DNA of 7,062 nt from CBFDBT01 sp965603115. GTDB taxonomy: Bacteria; Pseudomonadota; Alphaproteobacteria; Sphingomonadales; Kordiimonadaceae. The notes beneath the pieces were generated by a model that saw only the letters and a list, made by a program, of their open reading frames with translations, did not search any database and was not told the DNA's origin. Of this stretch, positions 1 through 5,518 are shown piece after piece. Where the stretch lies: NCBI GenBank assembly GCA_965603115.1, contig CBFDBT010000147.1, forward strand, positions 1 to 7,062, read 5' to 3'. Every line of letters begins with the position of its first letter. Position 1 is the first letter of the stretch. The position numbers and the translations under genes are program-made.

Positions 1-1
1 T

Positions 2-42
2 AAAATACAAAACGGGAGCGGGACATATGTCCAGCCCCCGCT
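2..42 (-). terminator. Rho-independent terminator of the ffh-rplS operon
   Basis: Read on the minus strand, this is a GC-rich hairpin followed by a T-rich run. The arms are 37-40 with 13-16 (CGGG/CCCG), 34-35 with 18-19 (GC/GC) and 29-32 with 21-24 (GGAC/GTCC), closing on an ATAT loop at 25-28. Between them lie one G-U wobble (36/17) and one U-C mismatch (33/20). The tract after the stem, positions 12 to 2, reads TTTTGTATTTT. The wobble forms only in the minus-strand RNA; in the plus-strand RNA the same positions are A-C. The T tract is also on the minus side, so the terminator faces the end of the rplS operon, about 90 nt after its stop codon. This is seen in the sequence; its activity is inferred. 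Confidence 0.8.
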
Positions 43-64
43 TATTAACGAGACACTCGGTTGT

Positions 65-112
65 GCGCAACAAAAGAATGTAATTAAATTTACACGTGAA
101 ATATTGTTGCGC
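65..112. repeat. Nested inverted repeat between rplS and the terminator
   Basis: A perfect 9-nt inverted repeat, GCGCAACAA at 65-73 and TTGTTGCGC at 104-112, encloses 30 nt. Inside it is a second, AT-rich imperfect palindrome at 79-94 (TGTAA ... TTACA). A CACGTG hexamer sits at 93-98. No T tract directly follows the outer arm on either strand, so it is not a standard terminator. It lies in the 3' untranslated part of the operon, so it could be an mRNA 3' stem or a protein binding site. The function is unknown. Confidence 0.5.
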
Positions 113-132
113 GATAAAGCCTAAATGTCTGC

Positions 133-492
133 TTATTTCTTTTCAGCAATACGCGCACGCTTACCACGTAGGCCACGAAGGTAATATAGTTTCGCACGAC
201 GAACACGACCACGGCGAATAACTTCGATGGCATCAACTACCGGACCATATAGTGGAAATACACGTTCAACACCTTCACCATATGATATTTTACGAACAGT
301 AAAGTTTGATGAAACACCTTTGTTTGAACGTGCAATCACTACGCCTTCAAAGCCCTGAATACGTTGGCGGTCACCTTCGCGAATGTTCACATTCACACGG
401 ACCGTATCGCCAGGTGCAAATTCAGGAAGATTTTTGTTTTCTGTTGCTTTTGCAATTTGCTCGGCTTCGAGCTTAGCTATAATATTTGTCAT
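133..492 (-). CDS. rplS: Large ribosomal subunit protein bL19
   Basis: A 119-residue protein that matches bL19 over its whole length, the usual size for the family. L19 binds 23S rRNA at the 30S/50S interface and contributes to an intersubunit bridge. Visible family features are the N-terminal helix with the FAPGDTVRV strand (about 25-33), the basic GDRQRIQGFEGVVIAR segment (about 40-55), the FTVRKISYGEGVERVFPLY core (about 64-82) and a very basic C-terminus rich in Arg and Lys. The ATG at 492 is 9 nt after the trmD stop codon, with a TAGGTAAG-like ribosome binding site overlapping that stop. It is the last gene of the operon before the terminator at 2-42. Identity is secure. Confidence 0.97.
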   Translation of the reverse strand: MTNIIAKLEAEQIAKATENKNLPEFAPGDTVRVNVNIREGDRQRIQGFEGVVIARSNKGVSSNFTVRKISYGEGVERVFPLYGPVVDAIEVIRRGRVRRAKLYYLRGLRGKRARIAEKK

Positions 493-501
493 TTGACTTA
501 C

Positions 502-1218
502 CTATTTCTTTTTCTTGTCTCGCTCATAGGCTGACCAGAGATCTGGCCGGCGTAAACGAGTAATTTCTTCAGCCTGTCCGCGACGCCATTCGGCTATCTT
601 TTTATGGTGCCCGGACATTAGCACCTCAGGTATTGACCGGTTTTCCCACACGGTAGGCCGTGTATATTGGGGGTATTCCAGCAACCCTGATGTAAAACTC
701 TCTTCTGTCAGCGTTTCAGGCTGCCCCATTACACCGGGGAGCAATCTGATCACAGCGTCCAGCATGGTTATTGCCGCTGGTTCGCCACCTGACAGTATGA
801 AATCACCAAGGCTAACCTCAGTGACATCACGGGCTTCAAGAACCCTCTCGTCGATACCCTCGAAACGACCACAAATGACCGTTACACCACCAGCCTTTTG
901 CCATTCTTGCGCCATAGCTTGGTCAAAACAACGACCTCTAGGGCTCAAATAAACAAGCGGCCAACTTTCTTCGGCTTCGTCTCTGGCATGGTCAATTGCT
1001 GCACCTAAAACATCGGCTCGCATCACCATTCCCGGACCACCGCCCGCAGGGGTATCATCCACGTTGCGGTGCTTATTATCAGAAAAGTCTCGAATGTCCA
1101 GTGTTTTTAAGTCCCAAAGGCCTTTTTTTAACCCAGTCCCTGCCAGCGACATACCTAGCGTTCCCGGAAACATCTCCGGAAAGAGCGTCAATATCTGTGC
1201 TGTCCAAGGTTTACTCAT
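502..1218 (-). CDS. trmD: tRNA (guanine37-N1)-methyltransferase TrmD
   Basis: TrmD transfers a methyl group from S-adenosylmethionine to N1 of G37, next to the anticodon, which prevents +1 frameshifting. It is a SPOUT-class (trefoil knot) homodimer. Numbered from the ATG at 1218 (238 aa), family motifs are ILTLFPEMFPG (9-19), DTPAGGGPGM (55-64), YLSPRG (90-95), GRFEGIDERV (117-126), the knot loop LGDFILSGGEPAA (137-149) and LLEYPQYTRP (179-188). The protein ends in four lysines. A longer frame reaches a TTG at 1245, but the conserved N-terminus begins at MSKPW, so I prefer the ATG. That start overlaps the rimM stop by 8 nt (ATGAGTAA), has only a weak GTGAAG ribosome site, and suggests translational coupling to rimM. 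An oddity is Glu-Glu-Ser-Phe at 172-175, where the E. coli enzyme has Glu-Asp-Ser-Phe with the catalytic Asp169. Confidence 0.96.
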   Translation of the reverse strand: MSKPWTAQILTLFPEMFPGTLGMSLAGTGLKKGLWDLKTLDIRDFSDNKHRNVDDTPAGGGPGMVMRADVLGAAIDHARDEAEESWPLVYLSPRGRCFDQAMAQEWQKAGGVTVICGRFEGIDERVLEARDVTEVSLGDFILSGGEPAAITMLDAVIRLLPGVMGQPETLTEESFTSGLLEYPQYTRPTVWENRSIPEVLMSGHHKKIAEWRRGQAEEITRLRRPDLWSAYERDKKKK

Positions 1219-1810
1219 CGACTTCACTGTTTTCTGAACTTTCAACTTGGTCTTCCAACCAGCAGTCTAAATCCAAAATAAGAATGCCGCCAGCAACATT
1301 CACTTTAGGTACATATCGCTCAGTAAAAGGTACCATTAACGATATGCCAATTCCCTTTGCTGGCTCTTTGAGCAAAACATCAACCAAATCATCCGCGCCA
1401 AAATTTTCAAGTGCTCTGACCAAGCCTAACTCTTTACCGCTTGGGCTTTTTACTCGCAGGCCAACAAGGTCTGCTATGTAAAATTCATCATCACCCTCTA
1501 TCTCATCGAAATCAGCACGCGGCACAAAGAGTTCAACACCATTTAATGCCTGTGCATCTTCACGATTATTTATGCCTTCAACCGAAACAACAAGCATCCC
1601 TTTAGAGACTTTAGAGAATTTGATATGAAGAGCAGGACCACCCTTACCGCGACACAAGACCTCAAAGTCCAAAATCGCCTCAGGATTTTCAGTAAAGGAG
1701 CGGAGCTTAACGTCACCCCGCACCCCATGTGTACTGGCAAATGCCCCCACTGAGACCCAGCCATCATCTACGCCTTGCTGGTTTTGATATGCTATCTCAG
1801 TGAGCGACAT
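1211..1810 (-). CDS. rimM: Ribosome maturation factor RimM
   Basis: RimM binds uS19 on the 30S head and helps 16S rRNA processing and assembly of the 30S 3' domain. The 199-residue product has the RimM N-terminal beta-barrel (about 18-100), opening with VSVGAFASTHGVRGDVKLRSF (glycine-rich turn at 29-32), and a PRC-barrel domain (about 105-182) starting DDEFYIADLVGL and closing MVPFTERYVPKV and GGILILDLD. The last 15 or so residues are acidic and serine-rich. The ATG at 1810 follows the rpsP stop by 8 nt, and its AAGGT ribosome site overlaps that stop codon (TAAGGT), which fits coupled translation. The 3' end overlaps trmD by 8 nt. The rpsP-rimM-trmD-rplS order is the classic bacterial arrangement. 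Confidence 0.95.
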   Translation of the reverse strand: MSLTEIAYQNQQGVDDGWVSVGAFASTHGVRGDVKLRSFTENPEAILDFEVLCRGKGGPALHIKFSKVSKGMLVVSVEGINNREDAQALNGVELFVPRADFDEIEGDDEFYIADLVGLRVKSPSGKELGLVRALENFGADDLVDVLLKEPAKGIGISLMVPFTERYVPKVNVAGGILILDLDCWLEDQVESSENSEVDE

Positions 1811-1818
1811 AATAGACC

Positions 1819-2349
1819 TTACTTTTCAGCAGCAGCTTCTTCGGCAGGAGCTTCTTCGGCAGGAGCTTCTTCGGCAGGAGCTTCTTCAGCAGCAGATTCT
1901 TCGGCTGGAGCTTCGGCTGGAGCTTCGGCTGGAGCTTCTTCGGCAGGAGCTGGAGCAGCGGCAGCTTCAGCAGCAGCGACTTTAGCAGCTTCAGCGGCTT
2001 CAACAGCAGCAGTAGCCTTGTCGGCACGTTCTTCAATACGGTCCAAAGCTTTTTGTCCCGGCTTACCCTTATTTGGGTTGTTGCGTGTCTTCTTGCCTTT
2101 AACAACACCCATAGCTTCCAAGAAACGAAGAATGCGGTCAGATGGCTTAGCGCCCTGATCCATCCAGTGCTTCAAACGCTCAAGATCAATTACAATGCGG
2201 TTTTCATCATCTTTAGCTAACATTGGGTTATGCGTACCAATTTTTTCAATGTAACGACCATCACGTGGCATGCGACTATCAGCCACTACGATACGAAAAT
2301 AAGGACGTTTCTTTGCGCCCGCGCGGGCCATACGAATTACAGTTGCCAT
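1819..2349 (-). CDS. rpsP: Small ribosomal subunit protein bS16 with long Ala/Glu/Pro-rich tail
   Basis: Residues 1 to about 82 are a normal bS16, a 30S assembly protein that binds 16S rRNA: VIRMARAGAKKRPYFRIVVA (4-23), SRMPRDGRYIEKIGTHNP (25-42) and the LKHWMDQGAKPSDRILRFL segment (59-77). bS16 is usually about 80-90 residues; this one has 176. The extra part is a basic linker (about 84-101), a charged Ala-rich helix-like stretch (about 102-130) and an Ala/Glu/Pro repeat region (about 131-176) with AEEAP and AEAP units. Such tails are common on alphaproteobacterial S16. The repeat DNA is described separately. The AAGGAAAA ribosome site lies just upstream of the ATG at 2349. The gene is 48 nt after ffh. 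Tail function is unknown; it probably projects from the ribosome as a flexible acidic arm. Confidence 0.96.
   Translation of the reverse strand: MATVIRMARAGAKKRPYFRIVVADSRMPRDGRYIEKIGTHNPMLAKDDENRIVIDLERLKHWMDQGAKPSDRILRFLEAMGVVKGKKTRNNPNKGKPGQKALDRIEERADKATAAVEAAEAAKVAAAEAAAAPAPAEEAPAEAPAEAPAEESAAEEAPAEEAPAEEAPAEEAAAEK
1835..1948 (-). repeat. In-frame 15/12-nt tandem repeat encoding the S16 tail
   Basis: Read on the plus strand, this is a gap-free tandem array: GCTTCTTCGGCAGGA three times without change (1835-1849, 1850-1864, 1865-1879), two diverged 15-nt copies (1880-1894, 1895-1909), two 12-nt copies GCTTCGGCTGGA (1910-1921, 1922-1933) and a last 15-nt copy (1934-1948). All units are multiples of three, so the rpsP frame is kept, giving Ala-Glu-Glu-Ala-Pro or Ala-Glu-Ala-Pro blocks. 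Identical neighbouring copies suggest recent slippage or recombination, and copy number may differ between strains. Confidence 0.93.
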
Positions 2350-2397
2350 TAGTTTTTCCTTTTCAATATAAACTGTGTTTTTACTTAAAGTGTTACC

Positions 2398-3765
2398 CTA
2401 CTTAGGGAGTAATTGATCGAACCCAGGCGGCAGTTGCCCCGGCATTTGAAGACGGCCACTTTTGCCCATCTTCGACATTTTCTTCATCATCTTCGCCATC
2501 TGCATATGCATTTTCAATAGCTTGTTCACTTCAGGGACATTGGTGCCTGAACCCGCTGCGATACGTTTTTTGCGAGAAGCATTAATCATTTTTGGTTTTT
2601 GACGCTCCACCTTAGTCATGGACGAGATAATTGCTTCTTGGCGGGCAAAAACTTTATCATCCATATTGGACTGATTAAGTGCTTGCTTCATTTTACCACC
2701 GCCCGGCAGCATGCCAAGCACGCCCTTCATGCCGCCCATTTTAGACATTTGCTGAAGTTGCTTGCGCATATCATCCAGATCAAAGGAGCCTTTAGCCATC
2801 TTTTTGGCCATGGCATCCGCTTCATCCTTATCAATCGTCTCAGCCGCTTTTTCAACGAGACTAACAATATCGCCCATGCCCAAAATACGGTTCGCAACCC
2901 GCTCGGGATGGAAATCCTCAAGTGCGTCAAGCTTTTCACCCGTACCCGCAAGCTTAATCGGCTTACCAGTAACCGCCCGCATTGAAAGCGCTGCACCACC
3001 GCGACCATCACCGTCCATACGTGTGAGAACAACACCTGAGATACCAATTTGTTTATCAAACTCTGCCGCAACATTAACCGCATCTTGACCCGTGAGGCTA
3101 TCTGCCACCAACAAAGTCTCAAGCGGCTGTGTTGCGTCGCGAACGGCGATCACTTCTGCCATCAAGGCTTGGTCAACATGCATGCGACCAGCGGTATCGA
3201 GCATCACCACATCAAAGCCTTGCAGCTTGGCAGATTCGATAGCGCGACGTGCAATATCAACCGGCATTTGCCCTGCGATGATAGGCAAGGTTTTAACATC
3301 GATTTGCTCGCCAAGAACCTTAAGCTGCTCTTGCGCTGCCGGGCGGCGCACATCAAGCGATGCCATAAGAACTTTTTTCTTGTCTTTTTCTACAAGGCGT
3401 TTGGCAATTTTTGCTGTGGAGGTGGTTTTACCAGACCCCTGCAAACCCACCATCATATAAACAACAGGCGGCAAGCCAGCAAAATTTAGCGGCTCAGCCT
3501 CAGTGCCCAGCATAGCAATCAATTCATCATTGACGATTTTGATAACTTGCTGACCAGGCGCCACAGACTTCATAACCTGTTGGCCGACAGCCTTTTCTTG
3601 TACTTTTTTAATGAAGTCTTTAACTACGGACAGCGCAACATCGGCTTCAAGGAGCGCCACACGCACTTCGCGCATGGCCTCTGATACATCAGATTCCTTT
3701 AAGGCACCGCGGCGCTTCAGTCCTTCAAATATCGAACCCAGACGATCAGAGAGATTGTCGAACAT
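2398..3765 (-). CDS. ffh: Signal recognition particle protein Ffh (SRP54)
   Basis: Ffh is the GTPase of the bacterial signal recognition particle. With 4.5S RNA it binds hydrophobic signals on nascent chains and hands them to FtsY at the membrane. The 455 residues show the N domain (1 to about 95, with ALLEADVALSVVKDF), the G domain with P-loop GLQGSGKTT (107-115), the DVRRPAAQEQL motif (138-148), DTAGR (190-194), the TRMD guanine-specificity motif (248-251, Arg in place of the usual Lys) followed by GDGRGGAA, and the GTGEKLDALEDF closing loop (274-285). The Met-rich M domain (about 300-455) has the FDLDDMRKQLQQM segment, the RNA-binding SRKKRIAAGSGT region (397-408) and a Met/Lys-rich helix (418-433). 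An AAGGAA site precedes the ATG at 3765. It is the first gene of the operon. Identity is secure. Confidence 0.97.
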   Translation of the reverse strand: MFDNLSDRLGSIFEGLKRRGALKESDVSEAMREVRVALLEADVALSVVKDFIKKVQEKAVGQQVMKSVAPGQQVIKIVNDELIAMLGTEAEPLNFAGLPPVVYMMVGLQGSGKTTSTAKIAKRLVEKDKKKVLMASLDVRRPAAQEQLKVLGEQIDVKTLPIIAGQMPVDIARRAIESAKLQGFDVVMLDTAGRMHVDQALMAEVIAVRDATQPLETLLVADSLTGQDAVNVAAEFDKQIGISGVVLTRMDGDGRGGAALSMRAVTGKPIKLAGTGEKLDALEDFHPERVANRILGMGDIVSLVEKAAETIDKDEADAMAKKMAKGSFDLDDMRKQLQQMSKMGGMKGVLGMLPGGGKMKQALNQSNMDDKVFARQEAIISSMTKVERQKPKMINASRKKRIAAGSGTNVPEVNKLLKMHMQMAKMMKKMSKMGKSGRLQMPGQLPPGFDQLLPK

Positions 3766-3826
3766 TCAAAATTTTCCTTCATCATCAAGTGTTTAATCAC
3801 ATATCTCAAAACCAAAACAATAATGG

Positions 3827-3855
3827 CACCAGTGGGCGAAACTCGCTGACAGGTG
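3827..3855 (-). promoter_or_regulatory. Predicted stem-loop in the ffh leader
   Basis: On the minus strand, CACCTGT (3855-3849) pairs with ACTGGTG (3833-3827) with one U-U mismatch. After a 2x2 internal loop, GCGA (3846-3843) pairs with TCGC (3839-3836) around a GTT loop. Downstream toward ffh the RNA is U-rich (CAUUAUUGUUUUGGUUUUG) but has no clean U run directly after the stem, so it is at best a poor terminator. It could also fold in plus-strand RNA. I know of no named motif that I can assign with certainty. A role as leader structure or attenuator of ffh is inference. Confidence 0.35.
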
Positions 3856-3883
3856 GGCATCCTCGGACGCTATATAAATTTTG

Positions 3884-3897
3884 GTTCTTGTGAGAAC
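3884..3897. repeat. Small palindrome GTTCT-N4-AGAAC near the ffh transcription start
   Basis: Perfect 5-bp arms, GTTCT at 3884-3888 and AGAAC at 3893-3897, enclose TGTG. The site starts about 7 nt past the candidate ffh -10 box. It could therefore be an operator half-covering the start site, or a small hairpin at the 5' end of the ffh mRNA. A second short inverted repeat (AGCGC ... GCGCT, 3898-3916) is directly adjacent. Confidence 0.4.
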
Positions 3898-3903
3898 AGC
3901 GCG

Positions 3904-3932
3904 TGTTTACTGCGCTTTGTAGGGAGAGTCAA
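3904..3932 (-). promoter_or_regulatory. Candidate sigma70-type promoter for ffh operon
   Basis: On the minus strand, TTGACT (3932-3927) is a good -35 element. After exactly 17 nt comes TAAACA (3909-3904), a weak -10. The DNA upstream (about 3935-3965) is AT-rich, as in an UP-type element. It would start transcription near 3897 and give a leader of about 130 nt before ffh. The -10 lies in the centre of an inverted repeat (AGCGC at 3898-3902, GCGCT at 3912-3916). The -35 and spacing are seen; promoter function is inferred. Confidence 0.4.
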
Positions 3933-3976
3933 TGGATTTATACCAATTTTATGTAAGCAATTTACCATCTATCCCC

Positions 3977-4004
3977 TTCCAAATTTTTTCCCATCGGCTA
4001 TAAC
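3977..4004 (+). promoter_or_regulatory. Weak candidate promoter for the transporter gene
   Basis: TATAAC at 3999-4004 is a good -10-like hexamer 27 nt before the ATG at 4032. The best -35 at a suitable distance, TTCCAA at 3977-3982 with a 16-nt spacer, is poor. If used, the leader would be about 20 nt and include the AGGGGA ribosome site at 4021-4026. This rests on one hexamer only. Confidence 0.25.
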
Positions 4005-4031
4005 ATCCTCTAAAGCAATCAGGGGATAAAC

Positions 4032-5477
4032 ATGTCATCGATAGAAGTTAGCATCTTACCACGCGCACGATACCAAGATATTGGTCTGGTCGTGGGCATT
4101 GTAGCCTTTATCATCACACTGTTGCTACCTGCCCCTGAAGGCTTATCTGCTGATGGTTGGCATGTTGTCGCGATTACCTTGCTTATGGCTTGCTGGTGGT
4201 CCACCGAAGCGATCCCTGTGCCTGTCACCAGCATGATACCCATTGTTGCTCTGCCACTTTTTGAGATTGGTACAATGCGCGACGCCACACACCCCTACGC
4301 TGCACCCGTTATATTCTTGCTCCTTGGTGGTTTTATCGTCGCCATGGGTATGCAGCGCTGGGCTTTGCACCGCCGCATAGCCCTTAACATCATTGCGCGC
4401 GTTGGTGACCACCCTGCCGCTTTAATAGCAGGATTCATGGCCGCCTCTGCAATTCTTTCAATGTGGATATCAAACACTGCGACCACCTTGATGATGATTC
4501 CGATCGCCCTTTCGGTTGCCCATACGGTGCTTGGTGAGCGCACCCATGATCATCGCTTTACACTCAGCTTGATGCTCGGTGTTGCCTGGGCGTCTTCCAT
4601 TGGCGGACTTGGCACAATCATCGGCACACCACCCAACGCCTTTGTTGTTGGTTATATGCAGGAAGAAGCAGGCGTAACCATTACTTTCTTGGAGTGGATG
4701 AAACTTGGTGTTCCCATCGTTATGGTGATGGTGCCCGTAGCGTGGCTGACACTTACAAAAATAGTTTACCCTTTTGACGCCAAAACCGCCAGCGGTGGCG
4801 AAAAAGTAGTCGACGGTGAGCTCGCTAAACTGGGCGGCATAACAGCGCCAGAGCTGCGGGTCGCTATCGTATTTTCTCTTATGGCTATCTCGTGGATCAT
4901 ATCACCGCAGCTAAAAATTTCCGGCTTTAATAATACTACAATTGCCATAGGCGGCGCGATACTGATGTTTCTTATCCCTGCAGGCAATGGCAAACGTGAT
5001 TTCTTACTAGACTGGGAAACAACTATCAAACTCCCTTGGGGTGTCTTGCTCCTGTTCGGTGGCGGCCTCTCGCTTGCTGGTGCCATAAAATCAACAGGGC
5101 TTGCCATCTGGATTGGCTCAGCCCTTGCTGGCTTTACGGCAGCTCCCTTGATACTATTGATGTTTGCAATAGTAACCGTTGTTATTTTTCTAACTGAAAT
5201 TACAAGTAATACCGCAACCACAGCAGCCTTGGTGCCAGTAATGGCTGCTGTTGCAGTAACAACGGGTATGGACCCAATAGTATTTGCAGCGCCTATTGCC
5301 ATGGCGGCAAGCTGTGCCTTTATGTTGCCAGTCGCTACAGGCCCAAATGCCGTGATTTTTTCAACAGGGCATGTCTCTATCCCACAAATGGCGAGAGGCG
5401 GTATCGTGCTTAATATATTTGGAACTTTTGTGGTCACCGCGCTCTGCTACTGGCTGGTCCCTATCGTTTTTAGTTAA
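4032..5477 (+). CDS. DASS/SLC13-family anion:sodium symporter
   Basis: This integral inner-membrane protein of 481 residues belongs to the divalent anion:Na+ symporter family (CitT/SdcS/INDY group), which usually imports di- or tricarboxylates, or sulfate in some members. Visible hallmarks are two inverted SNT motifs (ISNTATT at 146-152 and TSNTATT at 391-397), which in INDY-type carriers bind substrate and sodium; the GTIIGTPPN loop (194-202); the FGGGLSLAGAI segment (342-352); and the C-terminal family signature SCAFMLPVATGPNA (427-440), with Gly437 where Pro is commonest. Many hydrophobic spans fit about 11 membrane helices plus re-entrant loops. There is no N-terminal domain fusion and no TrkA-C insert. 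An AGGGGA site lies 5-6 nt before the ATG. The gene is 41 nt upstream of dapF with no terminator visible between them, so the two may be co-transcribed. Substrate cannot be told from sequence; a dicarboxylate such as succinate is the default guess. Confidence 0.9.
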   Translation: MSSIEVSILPRARYQDIGLVVGIVAFIITLLLPAPEGLSADGWHVVAITLLMACWWSTEAIPVPVTSMIPIVALPLFEIGTMRDATHPYAAPVIFLLLGGFIVAMGMQRWALHRRIALNIIARVGDHPAALIAGFMAASAILSMWISNTATTLMMIPIALSVAHTVLGERTHDHRFTLSLMLGVAWASSIGGLGTIIGTPPNAFVVGYMQEEAGVTITFLEWMKLGVPIVMVMVPVAWLTLTKIVYPFDAKTASGGEKVVDGELAKLGGITAPELRVAIVFSLMAISWIISPQLKISGFNNTTIAIGGAILMFLIPAGNGKRDFLLDWETTIKLPWGVLLLFGGGLSLAGAIKSTGLAIWIGSALAGFTAAPLILLMFAIVTVVIFLTEITSNTATTAALVPVMAAVAVTTGMDPIVFAAPIAMAASCAFMLPVATGPNAVIFSTGHVSIPQMARGGIVLNIFGTFVVTALCYWLVPIVFS

Positions 5478-5518
5478 ATGGAGATAGACTTTTGCCACAA
5501 CTATCCCATATATAACGG

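Larger units (their letters stand above)
3766..4031. other. Divergent intergenic region between ffh and the transporter gene
   Basis: These 266 nt hold the control signals for both directions. From the ffh side there are the ribosome site (about 3774-3780), a U-rich leader, the stem-loop 3827-3855, an AT-rich TATATAAATT stretch (3871-3880), two adjacent short inverted repeats (3884-3916) and the candidate ffh promoter. On the transporter side there is an AT-rich stretch, a lone TATAAC and the AGGGGA ribosome site. I see no tRNA, no recognisable small RNA gene and no credible coding frame. Confidence 0.8.

Noticed and set aside
996..1481. Plus-strand frame of 161 residues spanning the trmD-rimM junction
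   Set aside because: It runs antisense to two well-identified genes and shows no domain features.
1835..1948. CRISPR-like direct repeats
   Set aside because: The units are contiguous with no spacers and keep the rpsP reading frame; it is a coding tandem repeat.
1775..2158. Plus-strand open frame of 127 residues (Ser-Ala-Gly repeats), with further frames across the same stretch
   Set aside because: It is the reverse of the rpsP repeat region. A 15-nt repeat without stops is open in several frames at once, and the true product is S16.
2599..3489. Several plus-strand frames opposite ffh
   Set aside because: These mirror conserved Ffh motifs on the other strand. They have no recognisable domain and no sensible ribosome site context.
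3884..3897. LexA (SOS) box
   Set aside because: Alphaproteobacterial LexA sites are GTTC-N7-GTTC direct repeats; this is an inverted GTTCT-N4-AGAAC, so SOS control is not supported.
3827..3930. 4.5S or 6S RNA gene next to ffh
   Set aside because: The SRP RNA tip with its GGAA-type loop and bulges is absent, and no long closing stem typical of 6S RNA can be drawn. Similarity to such RNAs is limited to a few short GC-rich words.
4766..5437. Minus-strand open frame of 223 residues opposite the transporter
   Set aside because: It is antisense to conserved membrane segments and motifs of the transporter, has no family likeness, and is explained by codon composition of the real gene.
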